NCBI GenBank assembly: GCA_022478985.1
Contig: JAKSZP010018530.1
Span: 1-64,000 of the forward strand
Direction of reading: 5' to 3'
Origin: Massospora cicadina
Lineage: Eukaryota; Entomophthoromycota; Entomophthoromycetes; Entomophthorales; Entomophthoraceae
Length of the DNA stretch: 64,000 nt
The notes beneath the pieces were generated by a model. That model worked only from the letters and a program-made list of their open reading frames with translations, was not told the origin of the DNA and made no database searches. Of this stretch, positions 21,194 to 32,714 are shown piece by piece (positions within the stretch are counted from its first letter, which is position 1; each line of letters starts with the position of its first letter). Made by a program: the position numbers and the translations under genes.

Positions 21194-24114
21194 CAATGAG
21201 AACTTTGTTAATTTAAAGTAGCATATCTGGAAGAGATTGTCATTTTAAAATGTGATCTTGTTCTTACAGTAGCTTCTGAAGCCTACCACAATCATGACAA
21301 TTAACTGCAAGCCCCATAGCCACTGTGATTATTTGTTACTATTGTGTGCTTTTTAATAAAATTTGATAACAAGCCTGATTATAAGAGATATTATTACATT
21401 TTTAAGGTCACTGTCTTCAAACAGATAGCTTTGTTTTTATGTGCAAACTGACCTGTCATAGACTTCAGGTGCTGCTGCACCAATTTTAATCTTGTGAAGC
21501 ATACTACAATGGAACATTTTATTACCATGTGCACCAGCTTTACTAAGATAAATCTCAACCTAAACTGCTTCACCCTGGCCTCATTGTCAAATATTCAATC
21601 AAGCCTATAGATGAAGAAAACTCAACCCTAAATTATTTTTATGTCAATAGTTCTGAAAGTGAGGAGCAGAGGCCCCTATGGTTAGCTTTACCCTTTAACT
21701 CACTAGAATTACAAGCTATAACCTAGGTTCTTAATGTCTCCCCACCTAGCTTCAAAAAGCTTCATAATGGTTACTTCATAATTACCTCCTTACCCCCATC
21801 TATAAAAATAAAGCCCAATTAGCATGTTTTGCAAGTCTAAATTCCATGATATTATGACAACTAATACCTATCCCACATTATGACCATCATTGATATGGTC
21901 AAGGAGCTCACCACATAAGTCAACTGGTAGATGTAAATTAATTATGTTTATCTTTTATTTAGCCAAGTACAGAAGATTATTTCCTGTTAATATATTGATA
22001 TCAATAACCTGGATGCATTCAAGGAAGCCTAATAAATGGGATAATTCCTTTCTACTCAGATGGATGGGTGACATCTTTTTTGACTTTCATGCCATTGATA
22101 TGTATAATCAGCAAAAAAACTTAGGACACCCACCAGAAGGTAGAAGAGATGACTAGATCATTTCTGATCTGCTGCACATCATTAATAAGACTAAAGATAA
22201 GGAAATAACCCCTCACTGGGTAGTGGGCATAATGCAAATTGTAGCTAAATCAAAGTTTACTTTAAGATAGAAGTAGTGTGACACATAGCAGCTGAAGTTG
22301 CTGACCACAAGGCCCAGAAAAATTATTTCAGTGGTATTAGTCATATAAAATGATGATTTAAACATCCACAATAGGTGACTATTACAAATTTTATTAACTA
22401 TGATAGACTAGTAAATGATTAGTTTAAGATAATCAACCCAATTAATGCCACCTTGATGCAGATTTGGATGGAGCATTAGCTTTAATAATGATATATACCA
22501 GAAAGTTGATTCCATGCATCTAAAAGTGGTAGCTCAGATATAAGAAGTAAATCTCACTGATTACTGAGAACTATGACATAAAAAGCTTATTTGATTATTG
22601 TATATCTGGATCATGTTGAAAAAATGATACAGGTAAAATTTTAACATCTTTTAATATGATGGATCATTTCAGAAAGAATGTATAAATGACCTTTATAAGC
22701 ACTGCTAGGGTCAGTCAAGTGAATGATCTTTGGGTATAATCATATAAACAAGAAACCCTCTTAATGAAGTCTAGAACTAAGGGTGACAAAATATCATCTG
22801 TGAGCAATGTGCCTACCATTTTCACATCCATTTGGCTATATAAGTTTCTAAAAATCCTGATACTCTGGTAATTCCCCCAATTTTTAGCGCATATAACCTG
22901 CAAGTCTCCAGTACAACCAGTTTGCAATACTCATGCCACCTCTGCTCATTTTACCTCAATATACTCCATGAAATCCACTATGGCGGCTCAAAGACATTTA
23001 GCTCACACTCCTCATCTACTTAACCCAGAAAAATCATACTGGATTAATATGGGTCCATAAGGCCAGAATCCATGAAAGTCAATTTTATTTGTACCTGTGA
23101 ATTCACCTAAATTAGATAATAAAAGGAACGTGCCCTTTTATCAACTTGTTTTATATATTATGGAGGGTTTTTAAAAAATGCTAATATGGCAATGTTATTA
23201 GATTATATGATCCTTAAAACACATACCTAGTTGTGCCAAAAATTAAGGGATGTCAACATGACTTAACTTAATGCTAAAGACATCATTGCCTGAGAGTTTT
23301 TAAAAAAGAAATGATAACCAACCAGAAAATGGAGTTTTTTAACATCTCATTGTAATGAGATAAAACTGTGGCAGTTTTTGCCAATCATTTTTACTTGAGG
23401 AATAGATGCTATCTGAGGCCCATGTTTATAAAACCTTTGACTCCCAAATTTCTTTTTTTTCAAATCCTAAGAGCCCTACAAGGAATTGTATAGGGGTTTA
23501 CTACCTTTTTAATGAGATAGATAATAATACTTATATGGTAAGTAATTGTTAACAATGCACTGCAACTTTTGAGGTGCTTAACAAAAGCCATAGATAGCCT
23601 TGTGAATTATGCAATAGGGCTATACCAAAAAGAATGAACTCAGCCTTATGGCCCTTGTTCAGATAAAATTTACTTCAATTAGGTCATTTGTCACATATAA
23701 AAATTTTAGCTCATTATGCTAATTATTGACCTGCTTTGTTTGCATAATAAGGTTCATGCTGCAAACCAAGTGACTGATAAAGACTGAAAAAAACTGGGCA
23801 GAGTAGAATGGGAATATTCATATTCTGCCACCCTTAAAAATCTTAGTTAAAGAAAACCCAAGGAGCGTCCACATTGAGGAACTGAATGATGACAATGCCC
23901 TTACTCCATATTCCATCAATCAATAGTCAATGTGGTAGTGGCGATCATCCACTTCTAGAAAGAACTTGAAGCTGAATTGATGCAAAAAAGTAGTATAAAA
24001 GCCTTAAATCTAACAGTTGGAACAATAAGAGCTTCAAGTACCCTGGGCAATACTTCCAGTTGGATGGGGTCCAAGTGGTTATACCTATTGTGGCATTATA
24101 ATCAAGCCCTCAAT
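21194..24114. other. AT-rich stretch with unidentified, probably retroelement-derived, remnants
   Basis: Open readings are short and interrupted. Minus-strand 22715-22927 (QTGCTGDLQVICAKNWG..) and plus-strand 22060-22156 have protein-like composition but no motif I can name. The block precedes a gypsy protease/RT remnant, so some of it may be old gag sequence. Confidence 0.35.
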
Positions 24115-24116
24115 TA

Positions 24117-24670
24117 CACAGTGCATTCAAAAAGTTCTGGGACTAACGTTTTAAAGACACAACTTTACAAATAAATAAACTTTCTTTTATCATAATTTAA
24201 CATACAACCTTTCCCTCTCTATACATATTTATATTGCTAAAACAATTGTTAAAAGGTATGCACATAGTTCCTATTTTGTATAACCATGTCTAAACCAGCT
24301 GTCACATTCTTCTGAATTGTCTCTACTTTATCAAAAGGATGAACCTTCAGTGCCACCTTCAGATTGGAGAACAGAAAGAACTCAGACAGAGCCAAATCTG
24401 GTGAATAGGGTGGATAATTATAATCTGAAGGTGACACTGAAGGTTCATCCTTTTGATAAAGTAGAGACAATTCAGAAGAATGTGACAGCTGGTTTAAACA
24501 TGGCTATACAAAATAGGAACTATGTGCATACCTTTTAACAATTGTTTTAGCAATATAAATATGTATAGAGAGGGAAAGGTTGTATGTTAAATTATGATAA
24601 AAGAAAGTTTATTTATTTGTAAAGTTGTGTCTTTAAAACGTTAGTCCCAGAACTTTTTGAATGCACTGTG
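24117..24670. mobile_element. Palindromic mariner-derived element
   Basis: The ends are CACAGTGCATTCAAAAAGTT and its exact inverse, each bordered by TA (24115-24116 and 24671-24672), the tc1/mariner target. The arms are about 270 bp and nearly identical. Each arm carries the C-terminal part of a mariner transposase in inverted orientation (PPYSPDLALSEFFLF, then LKVHPFDKVETIQKNV). The catalytic core is absent. It is a non-autonomous fold-back formed from two transposase 3' ends. Confidence 0.88.
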
Positions 24671-24779
24671 TATGTTAAGACCTTTAAACAAAATTAGGTC
24701 AAGCTGACAATATATATTTCAGTATAAAAATTCTTTAGATGCTTATTTCTCTTAATCTACTGCAACTATAATATAGTAA

Positions 24780-26480
24780 ACAAGCTTAAAGTAAGAGCTA
24801 AAGTAAACAGTGAGGTACAGTTCAATATTATATCCGCTAAACTAGTGAAGAAACTTGGCGTTATTCCAGATATTGGTTACTAAAATTATACATTTATGAA
24901 GGGGCCCAGGAATTGACATCTCTATGAGCTTATAGTGCACTGCCACTAAAATTTGGCTCATTAGTAGTATCTTCTACTGCTATTGGTTTGACAAAATATA
25001 ATTATATTTCTCATTGGGCTTCTCTTTATAAGATTTATGGGGTCAAAGATGACTTTGAACGTCTTTTAGAGATATTAAGACAATGTCTTCTTCTATTTTA
25101 AACCTGAAAGAATGAAGACCAAGCGCAAAAAATCATGGGCTTGTAAGCTTTACGTTTATAGATGTTATAGTGCCTATTGGTTATCAAAGGATTCATGGCT
25201 TTACCAGGAGATTGATCAACCAGCTTTTGGAATCAAAGGCATTCCCCTATGGCTAATCAAAATATAATCATACTATGAGGACTTCAGATTAAGTAAAGAA
25301 CTGAAATCTAAACTCCCCCAATGCTATACAGCAATATAGTCACACCATCCCCCAATGAAATTTAGAACCTGTCACTGCACCTAAGTTTTATCTCTTGAAC
25401 ATAGCAAAACAGAAGTTTTAGATGATTTGTACTTCTTATCTATCTAAATTAAGTAACATCAAATTGTTGCTTATTTTCATATTTTATAAATGATTAAATG
25501 CAAACTATCCACGATTTTGATAATCTTAATGAACTTAGGAGAGATGGTAGAAAATGCCAATCTATGTCTACTTTGATACCTTGTAAAAGCCTCTCTGGTT
25601 TAACTGTAGAAAGAAAGGACCTTGCACAAGCTCTATCTGCAAGTATAGCGTCATTTTTGCTAAAGATAATTGATTTGGGTTGTGCACAAGATGTGTTACA
25701 CCATATCAACACTAGTAATCATCAGCCAACTATCCTGCATCCTATTAGACATTATATGTGACTGATAAGTTACCAACAAAGAAACTAACCATCATGTGCA
25801 ACTGAGAATGTTAATTCCATTCAAGGGTCCTTATGCCTCCCTGGTATCACTTATCAAAAAGAATGATGAATCAAATTGTGTTATAAATGACTATAGGGAG
25901 TTAAACAACAATTTTAAAAGGATTTTTCATCAACGTGAATTGATGATATTCTAGACTTTTTATGCTTCATACAATACTTATCAGCCATGGATTTACTTTC
26001 TGTAACTTCAAAATCAAACTGTCATAGGGTGAATAGGTGAAGTGCCCCATGATATAGCCTAAGTATTTTTACAAACTCACTTTGTCACAAGGGTTGTGCA
26101 ATGCCCCGCAACTTTTCAGTGGACCATGAACAGGATCTTTGGTGATCTAAATATCTCCTGTTTTAGTCTATCTGGATGATATATAAGGTTTTTTCAAACG
26201 TTTACAGAGCACTTGCAACATTTTATAATAAACCTCACAACCTTGCCATGGCTGGTTTTAAGATCAAGCCATGTAAGTGCAACTTCTTCTGAGAACAACT
26301 TGAGTATATGGGGTTTTTCCTTGACAAGCATGGCTTACAACCCCAGATGGAAAAGATTGAAGCCATCAAACAAATGTCACATCCAAGTAGTGACTTAAGG
26401 TGTTCCTGATAATGATAAGCTACTACCATTAGTATATTGAAAACTTTAGCAAGATAGGTGAGACATTATTTTACCTCCTT
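24780..26480 (+). pseudogene. Element E: decayed Ty3/gypsy protease and reverse transcriptase
   Basis: Remnants follow pol order. Near 24790-25070 is a protease-like stretch (FNIISAKLVKKLGVIPDIG, then ALPLKFGSLVVSST). At 25680-25750 is the linker VLHHINTSNHQP..HPIRHY that precedes gypsy RT. At 25840-26470 are RT motifs: SLIKKNDESNCVINDYRELN, QGLCNAPATFQWTMNRIFGD, SCFSLSG in place of the YLDD box, and EYMGFFLDKHGLQPQMEKIE. Stops and frame changes are many. No LTR was found. The mariner derivative lies just upstream of its protease part. Confidence 0.7.
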
Positions 26481-26710
26481 AAAAACCATACAAATTAAGT
26501 AAACAATGAGCTTTCAGTTGACTTTTTTTTAAGTTGAGGCTTTGCCTCACCAAAGCTCTAATATTCATGTGCCATAGGTTTTGATAAAATGTAAAATTAT
26601 AAAATTATACACACTGATCTTTATTTTGCCATTATTTTATAAATTGAAGCCAAATTTGGATCTTTTAAAAAAGACAAGAAACAAATGCTAAATTGAGCCA
26701 TAACTTACCA

Positions 26711-29700
26711 ATGTTGATGCAATTGATGCCTGCTGCCCCTGCTTGGGGTGGTGGTGCGCCATCATCTGGAAACTTTCAGACACCGCTAAAGTGCGCCTGG
26801 GCTGGCTCTAATAGCCCTCCCACCACTACCAGGCGATATGTTCACCCTTAGGACTTGGCCCACCACTTGCAAGCTCCCAGGCGGTGCTCCAGAGCCCTTT
26901 GGTACTCCCATGGTGCAATTTGCATTTCAGCCTCTGAGTCAATAATGGGAATCTCTTCTATTATGTGAGTGCAGCCATCATTGAGATGGCCACAGTAGTT
27001 TTTAAACCTGCCAGCTATATAGACTTCACCTCCTTTAAGGGGTACTTTGATTTTGGCTTCTGCTCTGAAGCTGATGCAGCAGCAGCAGCCAAGCCACAAA
27101 TAGTTTTTAAAAAAATCCCTTACCCACCTTTGAACTTGGCTCCTGGATAAGGCCACTTTGGTGGCCCAGTTTTCAAGGTTGACCTCCCATCTCTCCCCTA
27201 AAGCCTTCACTACAAGCTCATGGAGGGCTTGGCCATTTATGGTACAGACCCCATGTTGCAGTTTGTGGTTCCAATTGAGGATTGTATGAAAAGGCCTTGC
27301 ACCTTTGCAATGATCTGACCATTCCATTGTGACACCCACCTTGCAATTCCCCTACACTGTGATCAGATCCGCCTCTGATCACTTTTATAGGCATATGTCA
27401 AAAATGGCTGCACCATTTGCCCTTGTGCTTTGAGCTTGACCACTTGAAAAACAAGTGACCCACAGTTTCCATTTACACTGATTCCACTGCTCCTCCCTCT
27501 GGTGTTGGGCAGGCAGCTGTTTTGTCCTAATTATAAATGGGGCTTGATCCTCCTGCCCCAATCTTGGAGAATTTTGGCTCTTCTTTCAAAGCAGCTGCCA
27601 ATAAAAAAAATTAAAAAAATCTTAATAATATTTTGACTTGATTACAGAATCCTGAGTTAATGGCTAAATCAGATTCAGCTGAGCTGCTGTGGTTGACAGC
27701 ACCTGGAAAATAAGCTCCTGCCAATGCCCCAATTCTGGTGGCTGGCCCAGCGCTGGCTGAATCCAATCCATTTAAGGCTCTCAAATAGATTGATGAGGAT
27801 GAACAGCCATACCTTGTGAAGCTGGATTTTGCTTTGGAGGAGTTCTTAGTTGAACCTCACTAATTCATGCCTCTGCCATTTTTGCCCTCAAAACTGTTTT
27901 CTGGTTTATAATCTCTAATAAAATGGCAATTGAGGCTGCAGCTTCCCCTTCTAGCACCCTACTTCATTAGCATCTTCATGGGGATATGGAGCCCCTTGTT
28001 GAGGGTATTTCTATCCCCAATTTTCTCCATGATTTTGAGGAAGATGCAAAATATAAAATTTATGAGCTTTCTTTTGGTGAGAGCTGCACTTGCATTAATG
28101 CAATGAAAACTTATCTTTTTGACCCAAATATCTCAAAAACCACCAGCGCATCAAGTCATTCACTTGTGTGCCTGCTCTCATCACATTTGCTGAGCATCAA
28201 TTTGCTCAATACAATGAGGCAATGGACACTGCAAGCCTATTAATGAAGAAAACCTACAATCATACCTCCTTATGCAACATGTTGCTTATTGTAAGTCTCA
28301 GGGAACGTCCTTTGGCTCTCAATTGGGCCATCTTCTCATTCCCAAATAAAAAGACACCAAAGAGGATGGTGGTACCTCTCATCACTCAGGGCGACCTCGC
28401 TCATGTAGTAGATGAGCAATGGGTAACAGCTCATCCACTTTGAATCCCACCTCCAATACCCACACTTACCTCAGCAGAAATGTTGTGAGGAATTAGTGAA
28501 ATCTGTGCTGAGATTATTGAATTGAAATTGGTCAGGTCTAATTTGGCTGGCAATCTGGCTGATGCCCAAAATTTGAATGAATGTAAAAGCATGAAGAATG
28601 AGATATTAGGACCATCTAGTACTAAAAAAAGAATGAGATATCAGCTGGATCACCTGATGGTTCCAATTCAATCTCCAGACCAGTTGAACAAATATCAGGT
28701 GCTATTGACAAGTATTTGAAGCCCTCAAATAGTAATTTGGGCGTTGTGCCCAATGTGCTGCTGTTGACCAAACAAATGGTTAAATGACCAAGCGCGGGTG
28801 GGTTGGCCATCCTAAACCCATTCCCAGCCAGATGGACCCATCCATATAAGGGATGGACTTGATGGATTCCCATCACCTGTCAGGCTAAACGCTGTCATGC
28901 TAATCGTCAGAAATGTAGTTGAGCCCTGGTTTGGATGTTTGAGGTCAAACCAACAGAGACTTGGCCCGCTGCCAAATTTTGCAATGTTAATTCCCAAAGA
29001 ATAAACCCCCCATTCCTGAACATTGCGCTGGTCAGGCCAAATTTGTTGGGTCTAACCCCATCCTGTCACTACCTAATTGACCACTATTTAATCAGTTGCA
29101 TGGCACTGAGAAAATTGTTGGTCAATTTTCTTACTTTCCTTTCCCAATAAATTTTTGCTAAAAAAATCAAATTTTCTTTATTTCCGTTCTAACCGCACCC
29201 CAGATGACATTTTCCTGGTGGCCCATCACCCCACACTATGGGTGGGCTTTATTAATTCTTTTGGTCACCATGGCTCCCTCTATCATCGATTGGGCCCAGC
29301 AAGTCAGACACTTTTGGTCTTACAACCCCACTTTTATGAATTTTCAACAACAATACATGGGGATTTCTGGCCCTATGTACAACAATGGATAGAGAGAACC
29401 ATCTCCCTATTGCCCCTCAATGAGTTGGCCTCTCAAACCAAGAATCTCATTGAGATTGTCCCAGTAATCCCACCTCCTGCAGTCAGAACCACTGAGTTGG
29501 GAATGGGTTCAGTGTGTTTGCCGTTGGGACACTCCTTACCCTGTTGTTACACCACCACTTCGTGGTAACCACATTTCCTGGCTCCATATCAAGTTGTATG
29601 GTTGGCAATGCCTCTAGCATTCTGGCTTGCTTTTTGGGTGTTCACACATCCTGACTGGCAGGCCGGTGTAAACTTCTTCTGCTGTTTCCATGACACTGAT

Positions 29701-29740
29701 GCTCCTACCCCAATGTTGTTCACTATGGTCTGCTAGCTAG
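26711..29740 (+). pseudogene. Family X, longest copy (ORF1-like half plus 3' half)
   Basis: The start at ATG 26711 reads MPAAPAWGGGAPS and AWAGSNSPP, the N-terminal mark shared with the copies at 3925 and 55313. Next are PASYIDFTSFKGYFDFGF (about 27005-27065), TDPMLQFVVP (27240-27270) and a degenerate knuckle CTICPCALSLDHLK (27410-27450). From 27700 come NPFKAL and FALEEFL, then KKTPKRMVVPLITQGDLAHV (28345-28405). Hydrophobic stretches follow near 29230-29290 (GWALLILLVTMAPSIIDW) and 29600-29680 (MPLAFWLAFWVFTHPDWQAG). This copy joins the two halves that occur separately elsewhere. There are many stops. No reverse transcriptase or LTR is visible; the function is unknown. Confidence 0.6.
28607..28629 (+). 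mobile_element. 23-nt insertion of a LINE1-family 3' end
   Basis: TAGGACCATCTAGTACTAAA plus further A residues match the 3' end of LINE1 and are flanked by AAGAATGAGATAT (28594-28606 and 28629-28641, sharing one A with the tail). It is inserted in the longest family X copy. Confidence 0.85.
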
Positions 29741-29885
29741 AGTGAGTGCCAGACAAAATGTCTCTAAAACTTATTACCTTCTAATATGGCTTCCTAGACT
29801 GTTAGCTGAGGTGCCATATTGTGAATTTTATATTTATGATAATCCCTTTGTTTAACTTATTTGGAAATAAAGATGCAAGACAGCT

Positions 29886-30638
29886 TGTAGAATCCAGCTT
29901 AGGGGTGCTCACTAATGCTTATGCCGCTGGATCCCACAAAAGTTTTAATCAAATTTAATAACAATATACTAATAAAAACTTGGGTTTTTTAAGAGTTTTT
30001 ATTAGTAAAAATTGGGTAAATTGAAAAGTGATCCCCTTGATATCCGCCCTATTCATATTTAACCTTATTTTGAGGGTTTTGGGGAATTCAGGATAGTTTT
30101 GGAATAGCTGCGATGCATTCCAAATTAGAAAATATGCAAAACTCTCCTATCAGATTGTGGGAGATGTGAATTACTGTTTGGAAAATCGATAATTGGGGTT
30201 TTGGGGCAAGATGTACCCATGCGGTAAGGTTTTTATGAACTTCAATCACCATTAGGTAGATTACTTTCACCTTGGGAGACCTCCGCCACGCCTATAAAAG
30301 GGGGTGGCCCCCATGTAGGTTTTGTGAAGGACTTGGTGATGGTTGGGGGATTACCTTCCACTGGTTGCCCTGAAGTCCGTTGTGTGGTCAGAGTAATCCA
30401 ATCATCTGATTTTACAGTTAGTGCCTGTGCAGGTTTCAAACTGGTGTTACCCCAATTAACAGGGTTCCACTGAGAATTGACCAGGGTCTTTTGGCCAATT
30501 TTCTCAATATCAATATTACCATTAATAAATTTAATTCTAAGCTCATTGTAAACTTGTAAATGGCTGAAATTTCCCCATCTAGGCGAATTTTGACCCACAA
30601 CATTCTTCTTATGAGGCCTAAGAGGCAAATGTCTAACA
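29886..30638 (-). repeat. Element B 3' LTR
   Basis: On the plus strand it runs TGTAGAATCCAGCTTAGGGG to GGCAAATGTCTAACA, so it has TG...CA ends. It matches 42176-42928 along its whole 753-bp length, with scattered differences concentrated in the last 150 bp. Confidence 0.93.
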
Positions 30639-30641
30639 TTA

Positions 30642-30654
30642 CCCCCCCCCCCTC
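30642..30654 (-). promoter_or_regulatory. Element B polypurine tract
   Basis: The minus strand reads GAGGGGGGGGGGG, three bases before the LTR start TGTTAGAC. It primes plus-strand DNA synthesis in LTR retrotransposons. Confidence 0.85.
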
Positions 30655-30815
30655 AAGAATGTTGGGGGTGAATAGGGTCAAAGGAAACAGCCATGAACAC
30701 GGTTAATGGTGAGTCCAGAGGAGAGAGATTCGATTGAATACTCATCCCCTCTTTTGTACATGACTGATAAAGGCTTTTCCCAGACATAACCAAGCTTTTT
30801 ACTTCTTGGTGTGAT

Positions 30816-32598
30816 TCAGTTATGGTAATAAAGTACCAGGTCAGATTCTTGTATTGAAGGGAGAGGGGCCCTGAGCTCATTCACAGATTGGCCTTCTTTG
30901 ATAACTATCTTAGCTAAGTTAGTCATGGCCTTTGCTTGTATTTGGATGATGTGTTGAGCCAACCTTTTCATGGCTTTTTCAGGATCAGTACAATCAGAGT
31001 AAATATCCTTAGCTAATAGTGCTGGCACCCCCAGTTATCGCCCATATAACACATGGAAGGGGGACATTTTGAGGATGCGATGATAGCTAATATGGTAGGC
31101 CATAAGTGCACTAGGAAAATAAAGATCCCAGTGGAGAGGGTTGGAAGTGGCCATTTGTGTAATATTGAGACCAGGGTCCCATTAACTATTTCTACTGCAC
31201 CATTTGTGGATGAATTATAGGGGGCTGAGAAGAATTGTTGAGCTCCCATAGAGGTGGCAAGGAGCTTTACCACTTGAGAGATAAAATGTTTCCAATTGTC
31301 ACTTAGGAGGACTTGGGGGCATCCATGCCAGGTGAAAATGTACTGGTGTAAAAATGTGGCCGTGGCTTTAGCAGTCTGAGTGGGAAGAGCAACAGCTTCA
31401 ACCCACTTGGTGAAATGATCAATACTAACCCAAGATATAGCAGTTTCCACCTGTAGTTTGAGGAAGAGGACCTACCACATCCAGACTTGTGGTGTGGAAG
31501 GGTTTTTGGGGCGTCGCAGGTTGATACTGATATCAGGTCTTGAAGCTAGTTTGTTTTTTACAGGTTAGGCATGCGTCTAAGACTTCAGTTATGGCCTCCA
31601 AGATGCTCTCCCAATAGTACCACTCTTTTATCCACTTGTAGCTTTTGTGTACTCCGCCATGTCCCACAAGAGTGTGAGACTCTAAAATGACAGCCACTCG
31701 TTCAGATGGCCAGAGGTAGGGCAACCAATTTACTCCTACTTTATACTATAATTTGCCATTCTCCACCTTCATATTTCGAGAGTGCTGAGTGAGCATCTTC
31801 TGTACTGGTTCATCTTCATCAGCCCATGCATCAGGAGTCATTAGGAGGTCATGCAACTGATCAGCTTTGCTATTGTCAAGGTGAAGGGCAGGCAGCCGCG
31901 TCAGCCCATCAACGCTAATATGGCATGTCCCAGCTCAGTGCTCAATGGTCTTATCATAATGCTGGATCTTAAGAGCCCAGCAAGCCAACTGCCCCGTGGG
32001 ATCTTTCATATTTTGCAACCACTTCAATGAAGAGTGGTCTGTAATTACTTTGAAGGGAGTCCCATATAGTAATGGGCGATAGTGTTTGACAGCAAGCAGG
32101 ACATCCAAGAACTCCTTTTCTGTGACGCTATAATTACGCTCATCTTTTGAAAGCATTTTGCTTAAGTAAGACACAGGTTGATCGACTCCATGCTCATCCA
32201 ACTGAGCTAATATTGCACCAACAGCGTAGTAAGAGGAATCTATGAACAACATGAAGGTTTTGGTGTAGTCAGGGTGGCGGAGTATTCATCGTTTTTGTAA
32301 CAGTGACTTTAGAGTCTCTAAGGCGGATTTTTGTTCAGCACCCCAATGGAAAGGGTGTTCTTAGTTAAGAGCTGTACTAGGGGCTCACTGAGCTGCGCGA
32401 ATTTTGGTATAGATTGATGGTAATACCCCATCATACCCAATATACCTGGATGTTGCAAAGGGTTTTGGGCACAGGTATCTTGAATATTGCTTCAACTTTA
32501 TCTTGAAGCGGTTGTATCCCATCTTGAGAGTTAGAGTGTCCAAAAAAATCCAGCTTACTCTGGAAAAATGTGCATTTAAAGGGCTTTAATTTGATATT
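30816..32598 (-). pseudogene. Element B pol: RT thumb, RNase H and integrase
   Basis: Minus-strand order from 32598: RT end (IKLKPFKCTFFQSKLDFLGH), then RNase H with VTEKEFLDVLLAVKHYRPLL and ITDHSSLKWLQNM (31935-32252). The integrase zinc finger follows with LVGHGGVHKSYKWIKEWYYW and DACLTCKKQ (31533-31724). The integrase core is at 31013-31450, with D in SIDHFTKWVEA, D in LLSDN and E in NGAVEIVNG all present. A further frame at 30816-31028 covers the integrase C-terminus. Several frameshifts separate the blocks. No chromodomain was seen. Confidence 0.88.
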
Positions 32599-32714
32599 AG
32601 AAGCCCGCAAGTGTTCTTGCTCAATATCTTTTTCTGCTAAGCATCACTTTTCGAAAATCAATTCAGCCTGAAATTTAGCTCCACTAAAGAGATTTACGAA
32701 AACTATTAGCAAAT

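Noticed and set aside
24317..24538. Intact small mariner transposase
   Set aside because: Only the C-terminal part is present, and the frame runs into the opposite arm of the palindrome; the catalytic core is missing.
26848..27339. 163-codon minus-strand frame over family X
   Set aside because: The plus strand here carries the family X motifs conserved in other copies; the minus reading is not conserved.
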